A stretch of DNA of 64,000 nt from an uncultured Barnesiella sp. (lineage in GTDB: Bacteria > Bacteroidota > Bacteroidia > Bacteroidales > Barnesiellaceae), in assembly GCA_944320015.1 (NCBI GenBank), contig CALUFO010000001.1, positions 124,001 through 188,000 of the forward strand. Reading direction: 5' to 3'. Position numbers and translations under genes: made by a program. A model generated the notes under the pieces. It did not search any database and was not told where the DNA came from. It saw only the letters and a program-made list of their open reading frames with translations. The number at the start of each line of letters is the position of its first letter. Position 1 is the stretch's first letter. Shown in pieces: positions 18,605 through 28,018 of this stretch.

Positions 18605-18629
18605 CCGGTTGCTACATTTATTATATTTG
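18597..18629 (+). promoter_or_regulatory. Promoter of the hybrid two-component regulator, with a single GCTACA half-site
   Basis: TTTG at 18597-18600, 21-nt spacer, TATATTTG at 18622-18629. GTTGCTACATTT at 18608-18619 lies in the spacer, in opposite orientation to the susC-side half-sites, so the regulator could act on its own gene. A second TACATTTG at 18642-18649 is an alternative -7 box. Confidence 0.5.
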
Positions 18630-18695
18630 AATAAAAAATATTACATTTGTATTTGAAACACGCCGATGTGTTTTTTTAAGAGGATTTTTATTTAG

Positions 18696-21600
18696 ATGAG
18701 GATATATAAAACAATTTTCTTAATATTATTATACTTCACGGTCTTTCCGGTTGCCGCCAATACCGATAGATTCTATGGTTTGCAGGATGGGTTGTCCAAT
18801 AGCCATGTCAATAGCATCTATCAGGATCGCACGGGGCTTATATGGATTTGTACCGATAATGGATTGAACAGTTTCGACGGGGTGGAATTCAAGACCTATT
18901 ATCACGTCTTGGACGACACGACCTCGCTCGGGAACAATTCGGTCTTGTCGATTTACGACGATACCAAGGGCAATCTGTGGGTGGGCACGACGGGCGGTTT
19001 GCAACGGCTCGACCGGGAAACCGACAGGTTCTCGACGGTGCATTTCTCGTATCCGTATATAACCGATTTCAGTTATGTAAGTTGCATTATCGAAGACAGC
19101 CGTGGGAATATTTGGCTGTCGACCAGCCGGGCCGGCGCCATTTGTTTGAAGGGCGACGAGCATAGCCCGGTCTATTATTTGCCTACCAACAGCAATATAT
19201 GTTCCGATAAAATCAACACGATCTACGAAGACCGGTTTGGAAATATATGGATCGGGTCGCAGGACAACGGAATAAGCGTGCTGAATATGGAGACACACAC
19301 GATTGTGAATTATGCGCACGACCCTGCCAATGTGAACTCATTGTCGAGCAACAAAGTGTTTTCGTTTGTCGAGCTGCCCGATGGCAACATGTTGATAGGC
19401 ATGATCGATGGCGGAATCGACCTGTTTGACTATTCGTCCAAGAAGTTTATACGCAATTATATCCCTTCGGTCGAGGGAGCTTTCACCTTGAAAAAAGGGA
19501 AGGACAATGATGTGTGGATAGGAACCGACGGCAACGGGCTTAAAAAGTTCGATTATCGCACTCGGGAAGTGAGCTCATATGATTCCGATTTGATCAGCGT
19601 CGACATGCACCACGCCAAGGTGCATGGAATACTCGAAGACCGGCAAGACAATTTGTGGATCGTGCTGTACCAGAAAGGTATTCTGATGATACCCCAGCAT
19701 GAGCGTATTTTCCATAACTGGGGATTGAACTTCTTCCACCCCGAGTTGAATATCGGGTCGGAGTGTGTGCTGAGCATTCTCGAGGACTCGTCGCGCAGGG
19801 TGTGGATAGGAACCGACGGCGACGGGATATACCGATTGAACGCCGACCGTGAAGTGGATCGCCACTATACCGCGGACAAACTGCCTGCCGGAGTGGTGCT
19901 GACGATTTTTGAGGATAGCCGCGGCCGCATTTGGCTGGGAACCTATTTGCACGGGCTGTTTCTGTATGACGAGCGCTCCGACAGTTTCCAAAGCATACGG
20001 TTGCAGACCGGAGGGAGAGAGATAAAAGATATTTACATTATCGAGGAAAATACCGATGGAACCCTTTGGATAGGAACCAACGAAAACGGCTTGTGCCTGT
20101 ATAACCACGACACGAAAAAACTCGAAAGCTACACCTACGACATGTTGTCCAAAGGCAATCAGATACCCAGCAACTCGGTGCATACGATTCTTTTTGGTAG
20201 AGACAGCTTGGTGTGGATTGGTACCAGCAGCGCCGGCATCGCTTGTTTTGACCAGAAAACCGGGCAGTTCCGTGACTACAATGTCGAGAACGGGAAGCTG
20301 AAAAACAACAATATTTATGCCGTGGCGCAAGATTCGGCTGGCAACGTTTGGGTGGGCACGAAAGGCGGTTTGCACTATATCGACTTGGCGAGGGATACCA
20401 CCTTGCTATATACCGAGGCCGACGGCTTGTCCAACGCCTCTATCGCCGGGATAGAAATCGACGATCGTGGAAATCTGTGGATAAGCACGTCGCTGGGACT
20501 ATCGTTTTACAATGTGAAAAGCCACACGTTTTCCAATTTTTACACTTCCGACGGCTTGCAGAACAACGAGTTTAGGCGGGGGGCGCACTTCCGCTCAAAG
20601 ACGGGCGAAATGTTTTTCGGCGGGATAGTCGGCCTTACGGCGTTTTATCCGTTTGCCCTTCATGCCGAGCATGAATTGATGCACCTCATGTTTACCAACC
20701 TCTATTTCTACAACGAGAAAATAAAGGTGGGCGATGATGAGGCCGCTGTGTTGAAACGCAATATCAATGCGACGGAGCGGATAAAGATAGGCTACGACAT
20801 ACGGAGCTTCTCGATCGAGTTTGCTGCCTTGGAATATAATTCGCCCGAGAAGGTCGTCTATCAAGTAAAGATGGACAACTTCGACACCGAGTGGCGCACC
20901 TTGCCGACCGGCAGCCGTTTGGCGACCTATACCAATTTGAACCACGGTTCATATACCTTTATGGTGAGGGCTTTCTTGCCGGGAACAAAACCGGTAGAGC
21001 GTAGCCTGTCGATAGTCGTGACACCCCCGTTTTGGCTCACATGGTGGGCAAAGACATTCTATCTCTTTTGTGCCTTGGCCGCTTTGTGCCTGTTTGTCTA
21101 CATGATGGAGCGCCGTATCCGCCGCAAGAAAGTAGATATGCAAAAGGAGAACGACAACCTCATCATGCAGTCCAAACTTCAATTCTTCACCGATATATCG
21201 CACGAAATCCGAACCCCTTTGACCTTGATTCTCTCGCCCATAGAGACGCTTATTAAAGAGACTCCCGAGGGGCCTTTGCAAAATGTGTATAAAATGATTA
21301 ACCAGAACGGGCAACGCATTTTGCGGTTGATCAACCAAGTGATGGAAATGCGGAAACTCGATCGCGGGCAGGTGCGGCTGTTGACCGTGCCCACCGATGT
21401 CGATACGTTCTTCCGGGCGATAGCCTCGTCGTTCGACAACATCGCCGAGGAGAAGCATATACAGTTCGAGATACATGTGGAGCCGGGTTTGCCCACGGTT
21501 TGGATCGACCAGGAGAAATTGGACAAAGTGGTGTTCAATGTCCTTTCCAATGCGTTTAAATACACCCCCGAGGGCGGGAAGATAACAATCGAGATAGGGA

Positions 21601-22778
21601 AGGACGGCGGCGACTTGAAAATTCGTATCGCCGACTCGGGCGAGGGTATTCCGGCCGAGCAGCGAGAATTGATATTCAATCGGTTCTATCAAATACCTAC
21701 AAAGAACAACCGCAATAAAATGGGCACAGGCATAGGGTTGCACCTCTCCCGCAGCCTTATGGAGATACATCACGGGCGCATTTATGTAGAAGACTCCTCG
21801 GTGGGCGGGGCGGTGTTTGTCGTTACATTGCCGCTGAACAACGATTACTTGAAGAAAGAGGAGATGCAGACCGAGGCCTCGGAAGACAGCTTGGCCACGC
21901 TCGTGCAGCCTGCGTTGCAGGATTTTGTGGAGGAGGTACGGGAAGAACCGTTGCAAGGAGCCGCCTCGATGTTCCGCTACAAAATCTTGGTGGTGGAAGA
22001 CGACAAAGAGATACGCAAATATTTGAGAGAGATTTTGGGACGTGAATATCAAGTGCTCGAGGCCGAAGACGGGTTGCAAGGGCTCGAACTCGTCATCAAG
22101 GAATTGCCCGACTGCGTGATAACCGATGTGATGATGCCCGAGATGGACGGTATCGAATTGTGCAAGAAGATAAAGACCAACGAGAAGACTTGCCATATCC
22201 CGGTGATTCTGCTCACGGCGAAAACCGCTATCGAACAGCGTATCGAGGGGCTGGAAGTGGGCGCCGACTCTTATATCCCCAAGCCGTTCAATGTGACGCA
22301 CCTGAGAACCCGGGTGCGCAAGCTCATCGAGCTGCGGCGTGCGATTAAGGAAAAATACGAGGGCAAACACGAGTTGCGGGAAGAGGACATCAAGATAAAA
22401 TCGGTCGATGAAAAGATGCTCGAGAAAATCGACCAGATTATCAAAGAGCAAATCTCCGACCCCAATCTTTCGGTCGAGACCCTCAGCCGGCAAATCGGGG
22501 TAAGCCGCTCGCAATTGCAACGCAAATTCAAGCAACTCACCAACCAGAATCCGAGCGATTACCTCAAAACAGCCCGGTTGCGCTATGCCGCTTCGTTGCT
22601 CGTCACGAAAAACCTTTCGATTTCCGAGGTGACCTATGAAGCCGGTTTTTCGTCGTTGTCGCATTTTTCCAACAGTTTCCGCGATTTCTACGGCATGTCG
22701 CCCAGCCGTTATGTGGAGCTGAACCGCGATTCGGGGCAACCTCTTTCGAAGGAGGTGGACGACAAGGAGGAGCCATAG
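18696..22778 (+). CDS. Hybrid two-component system sensor/regulator (HTCS) of the PUL
   Basis: 1360 residues. Signal peptide (about 1-21), an extracytoplasmic sensor of repeated beta-propeller blades (many copies of GNLWVGT/IWIGTDGNG-type motifs, about 25-690), a Y_Y_Y domain (about 695-775) and one membrane helix (about 784-804). Inside are a histidine kinase (H-box DISHEIRTPLT, His836; ATPase motif VLSNAFKYTPEGG and GTGIGLHLS), a receiver domain (phospho-acceptor Asp1144 in ITDVMMPEMDG) and an AraC-type DNA-binding domain (about 1245-1345, ending SHFSNSFRDFYGMSPSRY). It senses an oligosaccharide in the periplasm and activates the PUL. It is transcribed divergently from susC. Confidence 0.96.
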   Translation: MRIYKTIFLILLYFTVFPVAANTDRFYGLQDGLSNSHVNSIYQDRTGLIWICTDNGLNSFDGVEFKTYYHVLDDTTSLGNNSVLSIYDDTKGNLWVGTTGGLQRLDRETDRFSTVHFSYPYITDFSYVSCIIEDSRGNIWLSTSRAGAICLKGDEHSPVYYLPTNSNICSDKINTIYEDRFGNIWIGSQDNGISVLNMETHTIVNYAHDPANVNSLSSNKVFSFVELPDGNMLIGMIDGGIDLFDYSSKKFIRNYIPSVEGAFTLKKGKDNDVWIGTDGNGLKKFDYRTREVSSYDSDLISVDMHHAKVHGILEDRQDNLWIVLYQKGILMIPQHERIFHNWGLNFFHPELNIGSECVLSILEDSSRRVWIGTDGDGIYRLNADREVDRHYTADKLPAGVVLTIFEDSRGRIWLGTYLHGLFLYDERSDSFQSIRLQTGGREIKDIYIIEENTDGTLWIGTNENGLCLYNHDTKKLESYTYDMLSKGNQIPSNSVHTILFGRDSLVWIGTSSAGIACFDQKTGQFRDYNVENGKLKNNNIYAVAQDSAGNVWVGTKGGLHYIDLARDTTLLYTEADGLSNASIAGIEIDDRGNLWISTSLGLSFYNVKSHTFSNFYTSDGLQNNEFRRGAHFRSKTGEMFFGGIVGLTAFYPFALHAEHELMHLMFTNLYFYNEKIKVGDDEAAVLKRNINATERIKIGYDIRSFSIEFAALEYNSPEKVVYQVKMDNFDTEWRTLPTGSRLATYTNLNHGSYTFMVRAFLPGTKPVERSLSIVVTPPFWLTWWAKTFYLFCALAALCLFVYMMERRIRRKKVDMQKENDNLIMQSKLQFFTDISHEIRTPLTLILSPIETLIKETPEGPLQNVYKMINQNGQRILRLINQVMEMRKLDRGQVRLLTVPTDVDTFFRAIASSFDNIAEEKHIQFEIHVEPGLPTVWIDQEKLDKVVFNVLSNAFKYTPEGGKITIEIGKDGGDLKIRIADSGEGIPAEQRELIFNRFYQIPTKNNRNKMGTGIGLHLSRSLMEIHHGRIYVEDSSVGGAVFVVTLPLNNDYLKKEEMQTEASEDSLATLVQPALQDFVEEVREEPLQGAASMFRYKILVVEDDKEIRKYLREILGREYQVLEAEDGLQGLELVIKELPDCVITDVMMPEMDGIELCKKIKTNEKTCHIPVILLTAKTAIEQRIEGLEVGADSYIPKPFNVTHLRTRVRKLIELRRAIKEKYEGKHELREEDIKIKSVDEKMLEKIDQIIKEQISDPNLSVETLSRQIGVSRSQLQRKFKQLTNQNPSDYLKTARLRYAASLLVTKNLSISEVTYEAGFSSLSHFSNSFRDFYGMSPSRYVELNRDSGQPLSKEVDDKEEP

Positions 22779-22843
22779 TCCTGTCTTTTGGAGCCGGCGG
22801 TGAAATCCCCGTCGGGACGAGCCGGCGTCGTTCGGGTGTGCTT

Positions 22844-22876
22844 TATACATAAATTGAAATTTGCGCTACATATTTG
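22844..22876 (+). promoter_or_regulatory. Candidate operator upstream of the first GH16 gene
   Basis: TATACATAAAT (from 22844) and GCTACATATTT (from 22865) are half-sites 21 bases apart; the second matches the susC-side half-site. The stretch between them (AATTGAAATTTGC) resembles the spacer of the 23933 copy. Confidence 0.5.
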
Positions 22877-22900
22877 AAAATCTCGCCGTCGTATAGTCTC

Positions 22901-22908
22901 TATCTTTG
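22901..22908 (+). promoter_or_regulatory. -7 box for the first GH16 gene
   Basis: TATCTTTG matches TAnnTTTG and lies 34 bases before the start codon. The nearest upstream TTTG (22873-22876) is 24 bases away, longer than usual, consistent with activator dependence. Confidence 0.6.
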
Positions 22909-22942
22909 CGACACAAACCTGTATAACGAATCGATATTTATC

Positions 22943-23779
22943 ATGAAAAAAGTGCAATTGTTTTTAGCGAGTCTGCCGCTGGCGCTCTCGGTGGCATGTG
23001 GTACGACAAATGAATTGGTGTTTGAAGATGATTTCGAGGGAACCGGGCTCCCCGATTCCTCGCGCTGGAATTACGAAGAAGGCTATGTGCGTAACGGCGA
23101 ATTACAATATTACACGGTAGCCCGCCCCGAGAACTGCTATCGGCAGGACGGCTATCTGCACATCGTGGCCCGTCACGACAGCACGGTGATAGAAAACGGA
23201 TTGTTCGCCAAACAGTGGGAGACGCCAGTCGATACGACCCGCAGCACGGCGGTTGCCCCGATTACCTCGGCCAGCATTACCACCAAGGGCCTTACCGAAT
23301 GGAAATATTGCCGGGTAGAGATGCGCGCCAAATTGCCCGAGGGAGTAGGTACTTGGCCCGCTATTTGGATGATGCCGGCCGACGATACCTATGGCGAATG
23401 GCCCAAGAGTGGCGAGATAGATATTATGGAGAATGTAGGATATGAATTGTCCAAAGTCCATTATGCCATACATACCGAAAAATACAACCATACCAAAAAC
23501 AATCAAAAACGCCATACCGTCGATTGCGCCACGGTGGCCACCGATTTCCATGTATATGGTTTTGAATGGCGGGAGGACAAACTCACATGGTATCTCGACG
23601 GGGTTGAAACCTATTCGGTGACAAAAGACGAAAACGGCTGGGAGGCATGGCCGTTCGACCGTCCGTTTTACCTGATACTCAATTTCGCTTTCGGCGGAGG
23701 CTGGGGCGGAAGTCAGGGTGTCGACCTCGACGCGCTCCCGCAAGAGTACATTATCGATTATGTGAGGGTGTATCGCTGA
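22943..23779 (+). CDS. Glycoside hydrolase family 16 endo-beta-glucanase (lipoprotein)
   Basis: 278 residues from the start at 22943, chosen because it gives a lipoprotein signal (SLPLALSVAC). The GH16 catalytic motif is GEIDIMENVG, with nucleophile Glu158 and acid/base Glu163; the family ending FAFGGGWGGSQG...YVRVYR is present. The family includes laminarinases and mixed-linkage glucanases, which fit a beta-glucan PUL. Lipidation predicts anchoring at the outer membrane, probably surface exposed, where it would make the first cuts in the polymer. It is the first gene after the regulator and has its own promoter and operator-like site. Confidence 0.93.
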   Translation: MKKVQLFLASLPLALSVACGTTNELVFEDDFEGTGLPDSSRWNYEEGYVRNGELQYYTVARPENCYRQDGYLHIVARHDSTVIENGLFAKQWETPVDTTRSTAVAPITSASITTKGLTEWKYCRVEMRAKLPEGVGTWPAIWMMPADDTYGEWPKSGEIDIMENVGYELSKVHYAIHTEKYNHTKNNQKRHTVDCATVATDFHVYGFEWREDKLTWYLDGVETYSVTKDENGWEAWPFDRPFYLILNFAFGGGWGGSQGVDLDALPQEYIIDYVRVYR

Positions 23780-23932
23780 TGTGAACAGGCCCCGCCGGAG
23801 CTTGCTGCCGAAACCCTGTTTGCCGTTAACTCCATTGGCTGCTGTGGCGAAAAACAATGACCCGGCGAGCCTTGTGGGCGAAACGGGAAACCGGGGAGAA
23901 AACCTCTGTTTGAGGCGGTCGAAAGCCTCGCT

Positions 23933-23966
23933 GCAACATAAATCTAAATTTTCGCTACAATTTCTC
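23933..23966 (+). promoter_or_regulatory. Candidate operator upstream of the small secreted protein gene
   Basis: GCAACATAAAT (from 23933) and GCTACAATTT (from 23954) start 21 bases apart. The distance from the second half-site to the -7 box (about 65 bases) is close to that in the susC promoter (about 68). Confidence 0.5.
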
Positions 23967-24030
23967 AACTGCGAATGCAAAACTTCAAACAATGTCGTAT
24001 TCGTTGTAAAACGGTTGTTGCAATTGAATT

Positions 24031-24038
24031 TATATTTG
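24031..24038 (+). promoter_or_regulatory. -7 box for the 24105 gene cluster
   Basis: TATATTTG fits TAnnTTTG; the start codon lies 67 bases downstream. Probably drives 24105 to 29611, where gaps between genes are 7-30 bases. Confidence 0.55.
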
Positions 24039-24104
24039 TCATGTTAAAAAGTGTGTGACGAACACATTATGTTAGTATAGAATTATAAACTTAAATTATC
24101 ATTC

Positions 24105-24599
24105 ATGAAAAAGAGAATTATTTCGGTTTTATCCACCTTTTTTTGTATTATAGGAATGTCGGCACAAGTGCCGGGTTCGTTTCAATATCAGGCTGTGCTC
24201 CGCAATGACGACGGTAGTATAGCTTCCAACAAGCCGCTCGAAGTGAGGATAAGCATACATCAAGGTTCGGCCGACGGCCCCGTAGTCTATGAAGAAGAGC
24301 ACACGACATCGAGCAACGCTTCGGGGATTATTACCTTGAAAGTGGGCGAGGGGGTGAACCCTTCGCGCGAATCGATGTTTACCGATGTCGATTGGAGCGA
24401 CGGTGTCTATTTCTTCGAGACCGAGGTCGACCGGGGTACCGGTTACGAATCGCAGGGAACCCAGCAGTTGCTGAGTGTGCCGTATGCCAAATGTGCGGTG
24501 ATCGCCGACAACGTGCATGTGAAATCGCCCGACGGGAAATTGTGGAAAATCAAAGTAAGTAACGACGGAACGGTTTCGGCCGAAGCCGTAACAGAATAA
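24105..24599 (+). CDS. Small secreted beta protein, stand-alone version of the N-terminal domain of the second GH16
   Basis: 164 residues with a signal peptide (ending GMSAQ). The mature protein begins FQYQAVLRNDDGS and contains YFFETEVDRG and QLLSVPYAKCA, a pattern found at the N-termini of many secreted Bacteroidetes proteins. It aligns with about the first 165 residues of the product at 25078, including the closing block (SPDGKLWKIKVSNDGTVSAE against SDDGTQWSLECDNDGTLKA). It has no T9SS tail and no catalytic domain. The function is unknown; a glycan-binding or presentation role in the PUL is a guess. Confidence 0.75.
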   Translation: MKKRIISVLSTFFCIIGMSAQVPGSFQYQAVLRNDDGSIASNKPLEVRISIHQGSADGPVVYEEEHTTSSNASGIITLKVGEGVNPSRESMFTDVDWSDGVYFFETEVDRGTGYESQGTQQLLSVPYAKCAVIADNVHVKSPDGKLWKIKVSNDGTVSAEAVTE

Positions 24600-24611
24600 A
24601 ACAGCGGTTTT

Positions 24612-25070
24612 ATGAAAAAGGCAATCCTATTATTATGTATAGCGTCGGCTTTGTGCGGAAAGTCGGTGGCTCAATCGGTCGTGTCGACTGTCGGCGGTAG
24701 TACCGACATGTCGACATGGACGCTGGGCGAGGTATTCACCGAGTCGGTGATGCGTTCCAATGTCGTGCGTTTCTCGCAAGGATTCAATCAACCCATATCC
24801 ATATCGACCTCGGGTATCCTGAATATCAAGGGTGATAACGTCACCTTTACCGCCGGGCCAAATCCCGTGGTCGACGAGTTGTATCTCTCGGTTTCGGGGA
24901 GCCGTGCCACTTCGTGGTGGTTATACGACATGCAGGGGCGTTTGCTTGGCTCGGGCGAGTTGGCCGATACGCAAGCCGTGATTGATTTCTCCGATAAGAC
25001 GACCGGGGAGTATGTGTTGAAGATTACGAATGAGGCCGGCAGCCGTTCGGTTTTGATTATTAAAAAATAA
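24612..25070 (+). CDS. Small T9SS-sorted protein of unknown function
   Basis: 152 residues. Signal peptide (ending GKSVAQ), a short conserved segment (TWTLGEVFTESV, FSQGFNQP) and, from about residue 75, a type A T9SS sorting domain (NPVVDELYLSV, WWLYDMQGRLLGSG, VLKITNEAGSRSVLIIKK). Nearly the whole mature protein is the sorting tail, so it should be secreted and attached to the surface. It sits 12 bases after the previous gene and 7 before the second GH16. It may be a partner that brings other proteins to the surface; this is inference. Confidence 0.78.
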   Translation: MKKAILLLCIASALCGKSVAQSVVSTVGGSTDMSTWTLGEVFTESVMRSNVVRFSQGFNQPISISTSGILNIKGDNVTFTAGPNPVVDELYLSVSGSRATSWWLYDMQGRLLGSGELADTQAVIDFSDKTTGEYVLKITNEAGSRSVLIIKK

Positions 25071-25077
25071 GTGACAG

Positions 25078-26352
25078 ATGAAAAAGATCCTATTAATCAT
25101 ATTGACTGTGGCCCTGTTTCCTGTGGTCGAGTTGTGTGCCCAAACTATAAAGGGCATTCCCTATCAAACGGTTGTGCGCGATGAGCAGGGCAATCCCGTG
25201 GCCGACCAAGAATTGACCGTGCGGTTCTACATTCAGCGGGAGTTGCCGTCGTATTCCGATGCCCAACCGGTCATGTATAGCGAGACCCACACGGCCACGA
25301 GCGACGCCAACGGTTTGGTGCGCCTGCAAGTGGGCGAGGGTACCCCTATCGAAGGCTCTTTCGATGCGGTTGACTGGTGGGGCAAAGTCTCTATCAAGAC
25401 CGAGATCGAGCTGGCCGGTAGCGGCGAGGCGGTATTTACCTCCACGCAAGAGTTGGGCACGGTGCCCTACGCTTTGTCGGCCGAAAGCGCTTTGTTGCTA
25501 AAATCGGACGACGGCACACAATGGAGTTTGGAGTGCGACAACGACGGCACGTTGAAAGCCGTGGCGATTCCCGAGCGCTTTACCAAACTGGTATTCTCCG
25601 ACGAGTTCAACGGCACCGGTTTGCTCGACGACAGCAAATGGGGCTATGAAGAAGGCTATGTGCGCAACGGTGAGGAACAATATTATACGGTGGCTCGTGA
25701 AGAAAATGCCTATATGGCCGACGGCTGTCTGCACATCGTTTGCCGCAACGACAGCTCTGTGTTGGAAAACGCCTTGTATGAGAAACCGTGGAGTGAGGGC
25801 GGGTCGCATGGCTATCGGGCCGATACGATTATTCCCATTACCTCGGCCAGCGTCATAACCAAAGGAAAATTCGCCTTTACCTATGGTCGGGTGGAGGTGC
25901 GTGCCAAACTTCCGGTATGCTTGGGCTCGTGGCCCGCTATCTGGATGTTCCCGCAAGACCGTAGCGACTGGCCCGCTTGTGGCGAGATCGACATCATCGA
26001 GCATGTGGGATACGACCCCAACAACATCTACTTCACGGCTCACTGCACCGACTTCAATAGCAACAACCAGCCCAACCGCTATGCCAACAGCGCTCCCATC
26101 GAGAACCCCGAGGATTGGCATGTCTATGCCTTTGAGTGGCACCCCGATCGGATGCTTTGGTTCGTCGACGGGGAACTGCAAGCCACCGTCCTGCGCGGAA
26201 GAACCTATTCCAATACCAACTGGCCCTATACCGTGGACTTTTATTTGCTGCTCAATTTCGGTTTCGGTGGAGGCTGGGGCGGCCGTGAGGGTATTGACCC
26301 GGACGCTCTTCCCTTGGAGTATGTGATCGACTATGTGAGGATATATCAATAA
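25078..26352 (+). CDS. Two-domain secreted GH16 endo-beta-glucanase
   Basis: 424 residues. Signal peptide (ending VELCAQ), N-terminal domain homologous to the stand-alone protein at 24105 (about 22-165), then a GH16 catalytic domain (about 170-424). The active site reads GEIDIIEHVGYD, nucleophile Glu303 and acid/base Glu308. The catalytic domain resembles that of the GH16 at 22943 (shared EEGYVRNGE, PITSASV, FGGGWGG), suggesting duplication. Unlike that enzyme it has no lipobox and no T9SS tail, so it may stay in the periplasm or depend on its extra domain for location. Confidence 0.92.
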   Translation: MKKILLIILTVALFPVVELCAQTIKGIPYQTVVRDEQGNPVADQELTVRFYIQRELPSYSDAQPVMYSETHTATSDANGLVRLQVGEGTPIEGSFDAVDWWGKVSIKTEIELAGSGEAVFTSTQELGTVPYALSAESALLLKSDDGTQWSLECDNDGTLKAVAIPERFTKLVFSDEFNGTGLLDDSKWGYEEGYVRNGEEQYYTVAREENAYMADGCLHIVCRNDSSVLENALYEKPWSEGGSHGYRADTIIPITSASVITKGKFAFTYGRVEVRAKLPVCLGSWPAIWMFPQDRSDWPACGEIDIIEHVGYDPNNIYFTAHCTDFNSNNQPNRYANSAPIENPEDWHVYAFEWHPDRMLWFVDGELQATVLRGRTYSNTNWPYTVDFYLLLNFGFGGGWGGREGIDPDALPLEYVIDYVRIYQ

Positions 26353-26382
26353 ACCTGAATAATACAACTAAAATTTGAAATC

Positions 26383-28005
26383 ATGAAAAAACCGATTACG
26401 CTTGTAAGCGCGGCCCTCATGGCTGCCGTATGCAGTTTGTCCGTTCATGCGGATAAAGTATATTATGTGGACCCCGACGGGAATAATCCCGATGGTATGG
26501 CCGTAGATGCTGTATATACCAAGATTGGGACAGCTATAAACAATGTGACGGCCGATGAGCCTGTGACCATTTATTTGAAACCGGGGCATGTCTTCTCGGA
26601 GAACAACATGAATACCAATACAAACCGGATCGACCTGACCATTATCGGCGAGAACACCACGATCAATGCCAATGCGGCGCAACGTATATTGCGCACCGAG
26701 GCTGCCCGGTTGGTGTTGAAAGGCATCACTTTCACCGGCGTGAATAACTACTCGAGCATGGGCGGTGTGCTCTACTTTGCCGGAAACTCCGGCTCCGCTT
26801 CCGAGTTGGTAGTCGATAGCTGTGTCTTCGACGGCAACACTTTGACCGATGGAGCCGACGGTGGAGCCGCTATCGCTACCGGAGCCAACGCCATGAATGT
26901 GACCATTACCAATAGTGTGTTCAAGAACAATCAGGCAGGTAAGTATAACTCTTCTATGAGTGGAGCCGTTATTTATATCCAAGGCAAGGACGGAAACGTG
27001 GTGGTAGAAAACTCTACATTCCACAACAATATCGTCAATTCGAATAATGGCGCTACGGCCATTGGCTTTGCCAACGGCTCGAACGTACAGGCCCGCTTGG
27101 TCAACAACACCTTCTATAACAATACCACGATGGGGGTTCCTTCGGGATCGGTGCCCAATATTTTGATAAAAGGCTCCTCCAATACGGTTGCGGTGGCCAA
27201 CAATACTTTCTATTTCGATTTGAGAGAGGAAACAGACGAAACCGAGAGCGGGGCCGATATGATGAAAGATGTGTATCGCAGAACCTCGGCGGTCAATATC
27301 GCCGAGACCGGCGACAACGCCTTGCACTTTGTCAACAACGTGGTGGTAGGTTTGCGTAGCGCCGTGATTTCGCCCGCTACTACCGGCCGCACTATCGTTT
27401 GCCAAAACAATTACAACGTGGTGCTGGAACCTCATGGCTTTGTATCTGAATTGGTTGATGGTGAGAACGGCAACGTGTTGTCGACTGCCCGTGCGGCCAA
27501 CACGGGTGACCCCGTTGTCGAGGATATCGACAACTTGACCGCTATGTTGTCTTCGGCCGGATTGGTCGCAGAACTGAGCGACGATAACTTCGTGCCCTAT
27601 CTGGCCGTGGAAAAAACGAGTCCGCTTGTGAATGCCGGAGCCAACGAATACTTGGTTGCCGAGGAGAACATCGTGCCCGAGTTCGACGTTGTGGGCACTG
27701 CCCGTGAAGACGGTTATGTCGATATAGGTGCGTATGAGTATGTCGATGACGACGATCCCACCGGTATCGCCGGTAACGAATTGAGCGAGGAGCTCACGGT
27801 CTATGTACAGGCCGGCGACGTGGTTGTCGAGAATCATACCGATGCCGCTTTCGAGGTACGTTTGGTACAAATCGACGGCCGTCAGGTAGCTGCCATGAAG
27901 GTGCAACAAACGGCTGTCATCGACGGGAGCGCCCTTCCGCACGGCGTGTTGTTGGTTGTAGCTAACAACGGAACTTCGCAAATCACCAAAAAAGTAATTT
28001 TATAA
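26383..28005 (+). CDS. Parallel beta-helix surface protein with T9SS tail (first of a pair)
   Basis: 540 residues. Signal peptide (ending SVHAD), then YYVDPDGNNPDG and repeated beta-helix coils (about 60-390) with motifs such as LVVDSCVFDGN, VTITNSVFKNN and VVVENSTFHNN, followed by an outlier domain and, from about 460, a type A T9SS sorting tail (ELTVYVQAGDVVVENHTD...ITKKVIL). The pectate-lyase-like helix has no recognised catalytic residues; it may bind or cleave glycan. It lies 30 bases after the second GH16 gene and is homologous to the next gene. Confidence 0.8.
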   Translation: MKKPITLVSAALMAAVCSLSVHADKVYYVDPDGNNPDGMAVDAVYTKIGTAINNVTADEPVTIYLKPGHVFSENNMNTNTNRIDLTIIGENTTINANAAQRILRTEAARLVLKGITFTGVNNYSSMGGVLYFAGNSGSASELVVDSCVFDGNTLTDGADGGAAIATGANAMNVTITNSVFKNNQAGKYNSSMSGAVIYIQGKDGNVVVENSTFHNNIVNSNNGATAIGFANGSNVQARLVNNTFYNNTTMGVPSGSVPNILIKGSSNTVAVANNTFYFDLREETDETESGADMMKDVYRRTSAVNIAETGDNALHFVNNVVVGLRSAVISPATTGRTIVCQNNYNVVLEPHGFVSELVDGENGNVLSTARAANTGDPVVEDIDNLTAMLSSAGLVAELSDDNFVPYLAVEKTSPLVNAGANEYLVAEENIVPEFDVVGTAREDGYVDIGAYEYVDDDDPTGIAGNELSEELTVYVQAGDVVVENHTDAAFEVRLVQIDGRQVAAMKVQQTAVIDGSALPHGVLLVVANNGTSQITKKVIL

Positions 28006-28018
28006 ATCAAATATAATA

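Larger units (their letters stand above)
23780..24104. other. Intergenic region with operator-like site and promoter
   Basis: 325 bases between the first GH16 gene and the small secreted protein. It holds a short GAGGC/GCCTC hairpin at 23912-23929, the half-site pair at 23933-23966 and a -7 box at 24031-24038. No credible gene was seen. Confidence 0.6.

Noticed and set aside
20949..22850. 633-codon minus-strand frame opposite the hybrid sensor
   Set aside because: Antisense shadow of a well-supported kinase/AraC gene; its sequence has no signal, motif or start context.
23781..24047. 88-codon plus-strand frame between the GH16 gene and the next gene
   Set aside because: It covers the operator-like site, is rich in Pro/Arg/Leu and resembles nothing known.
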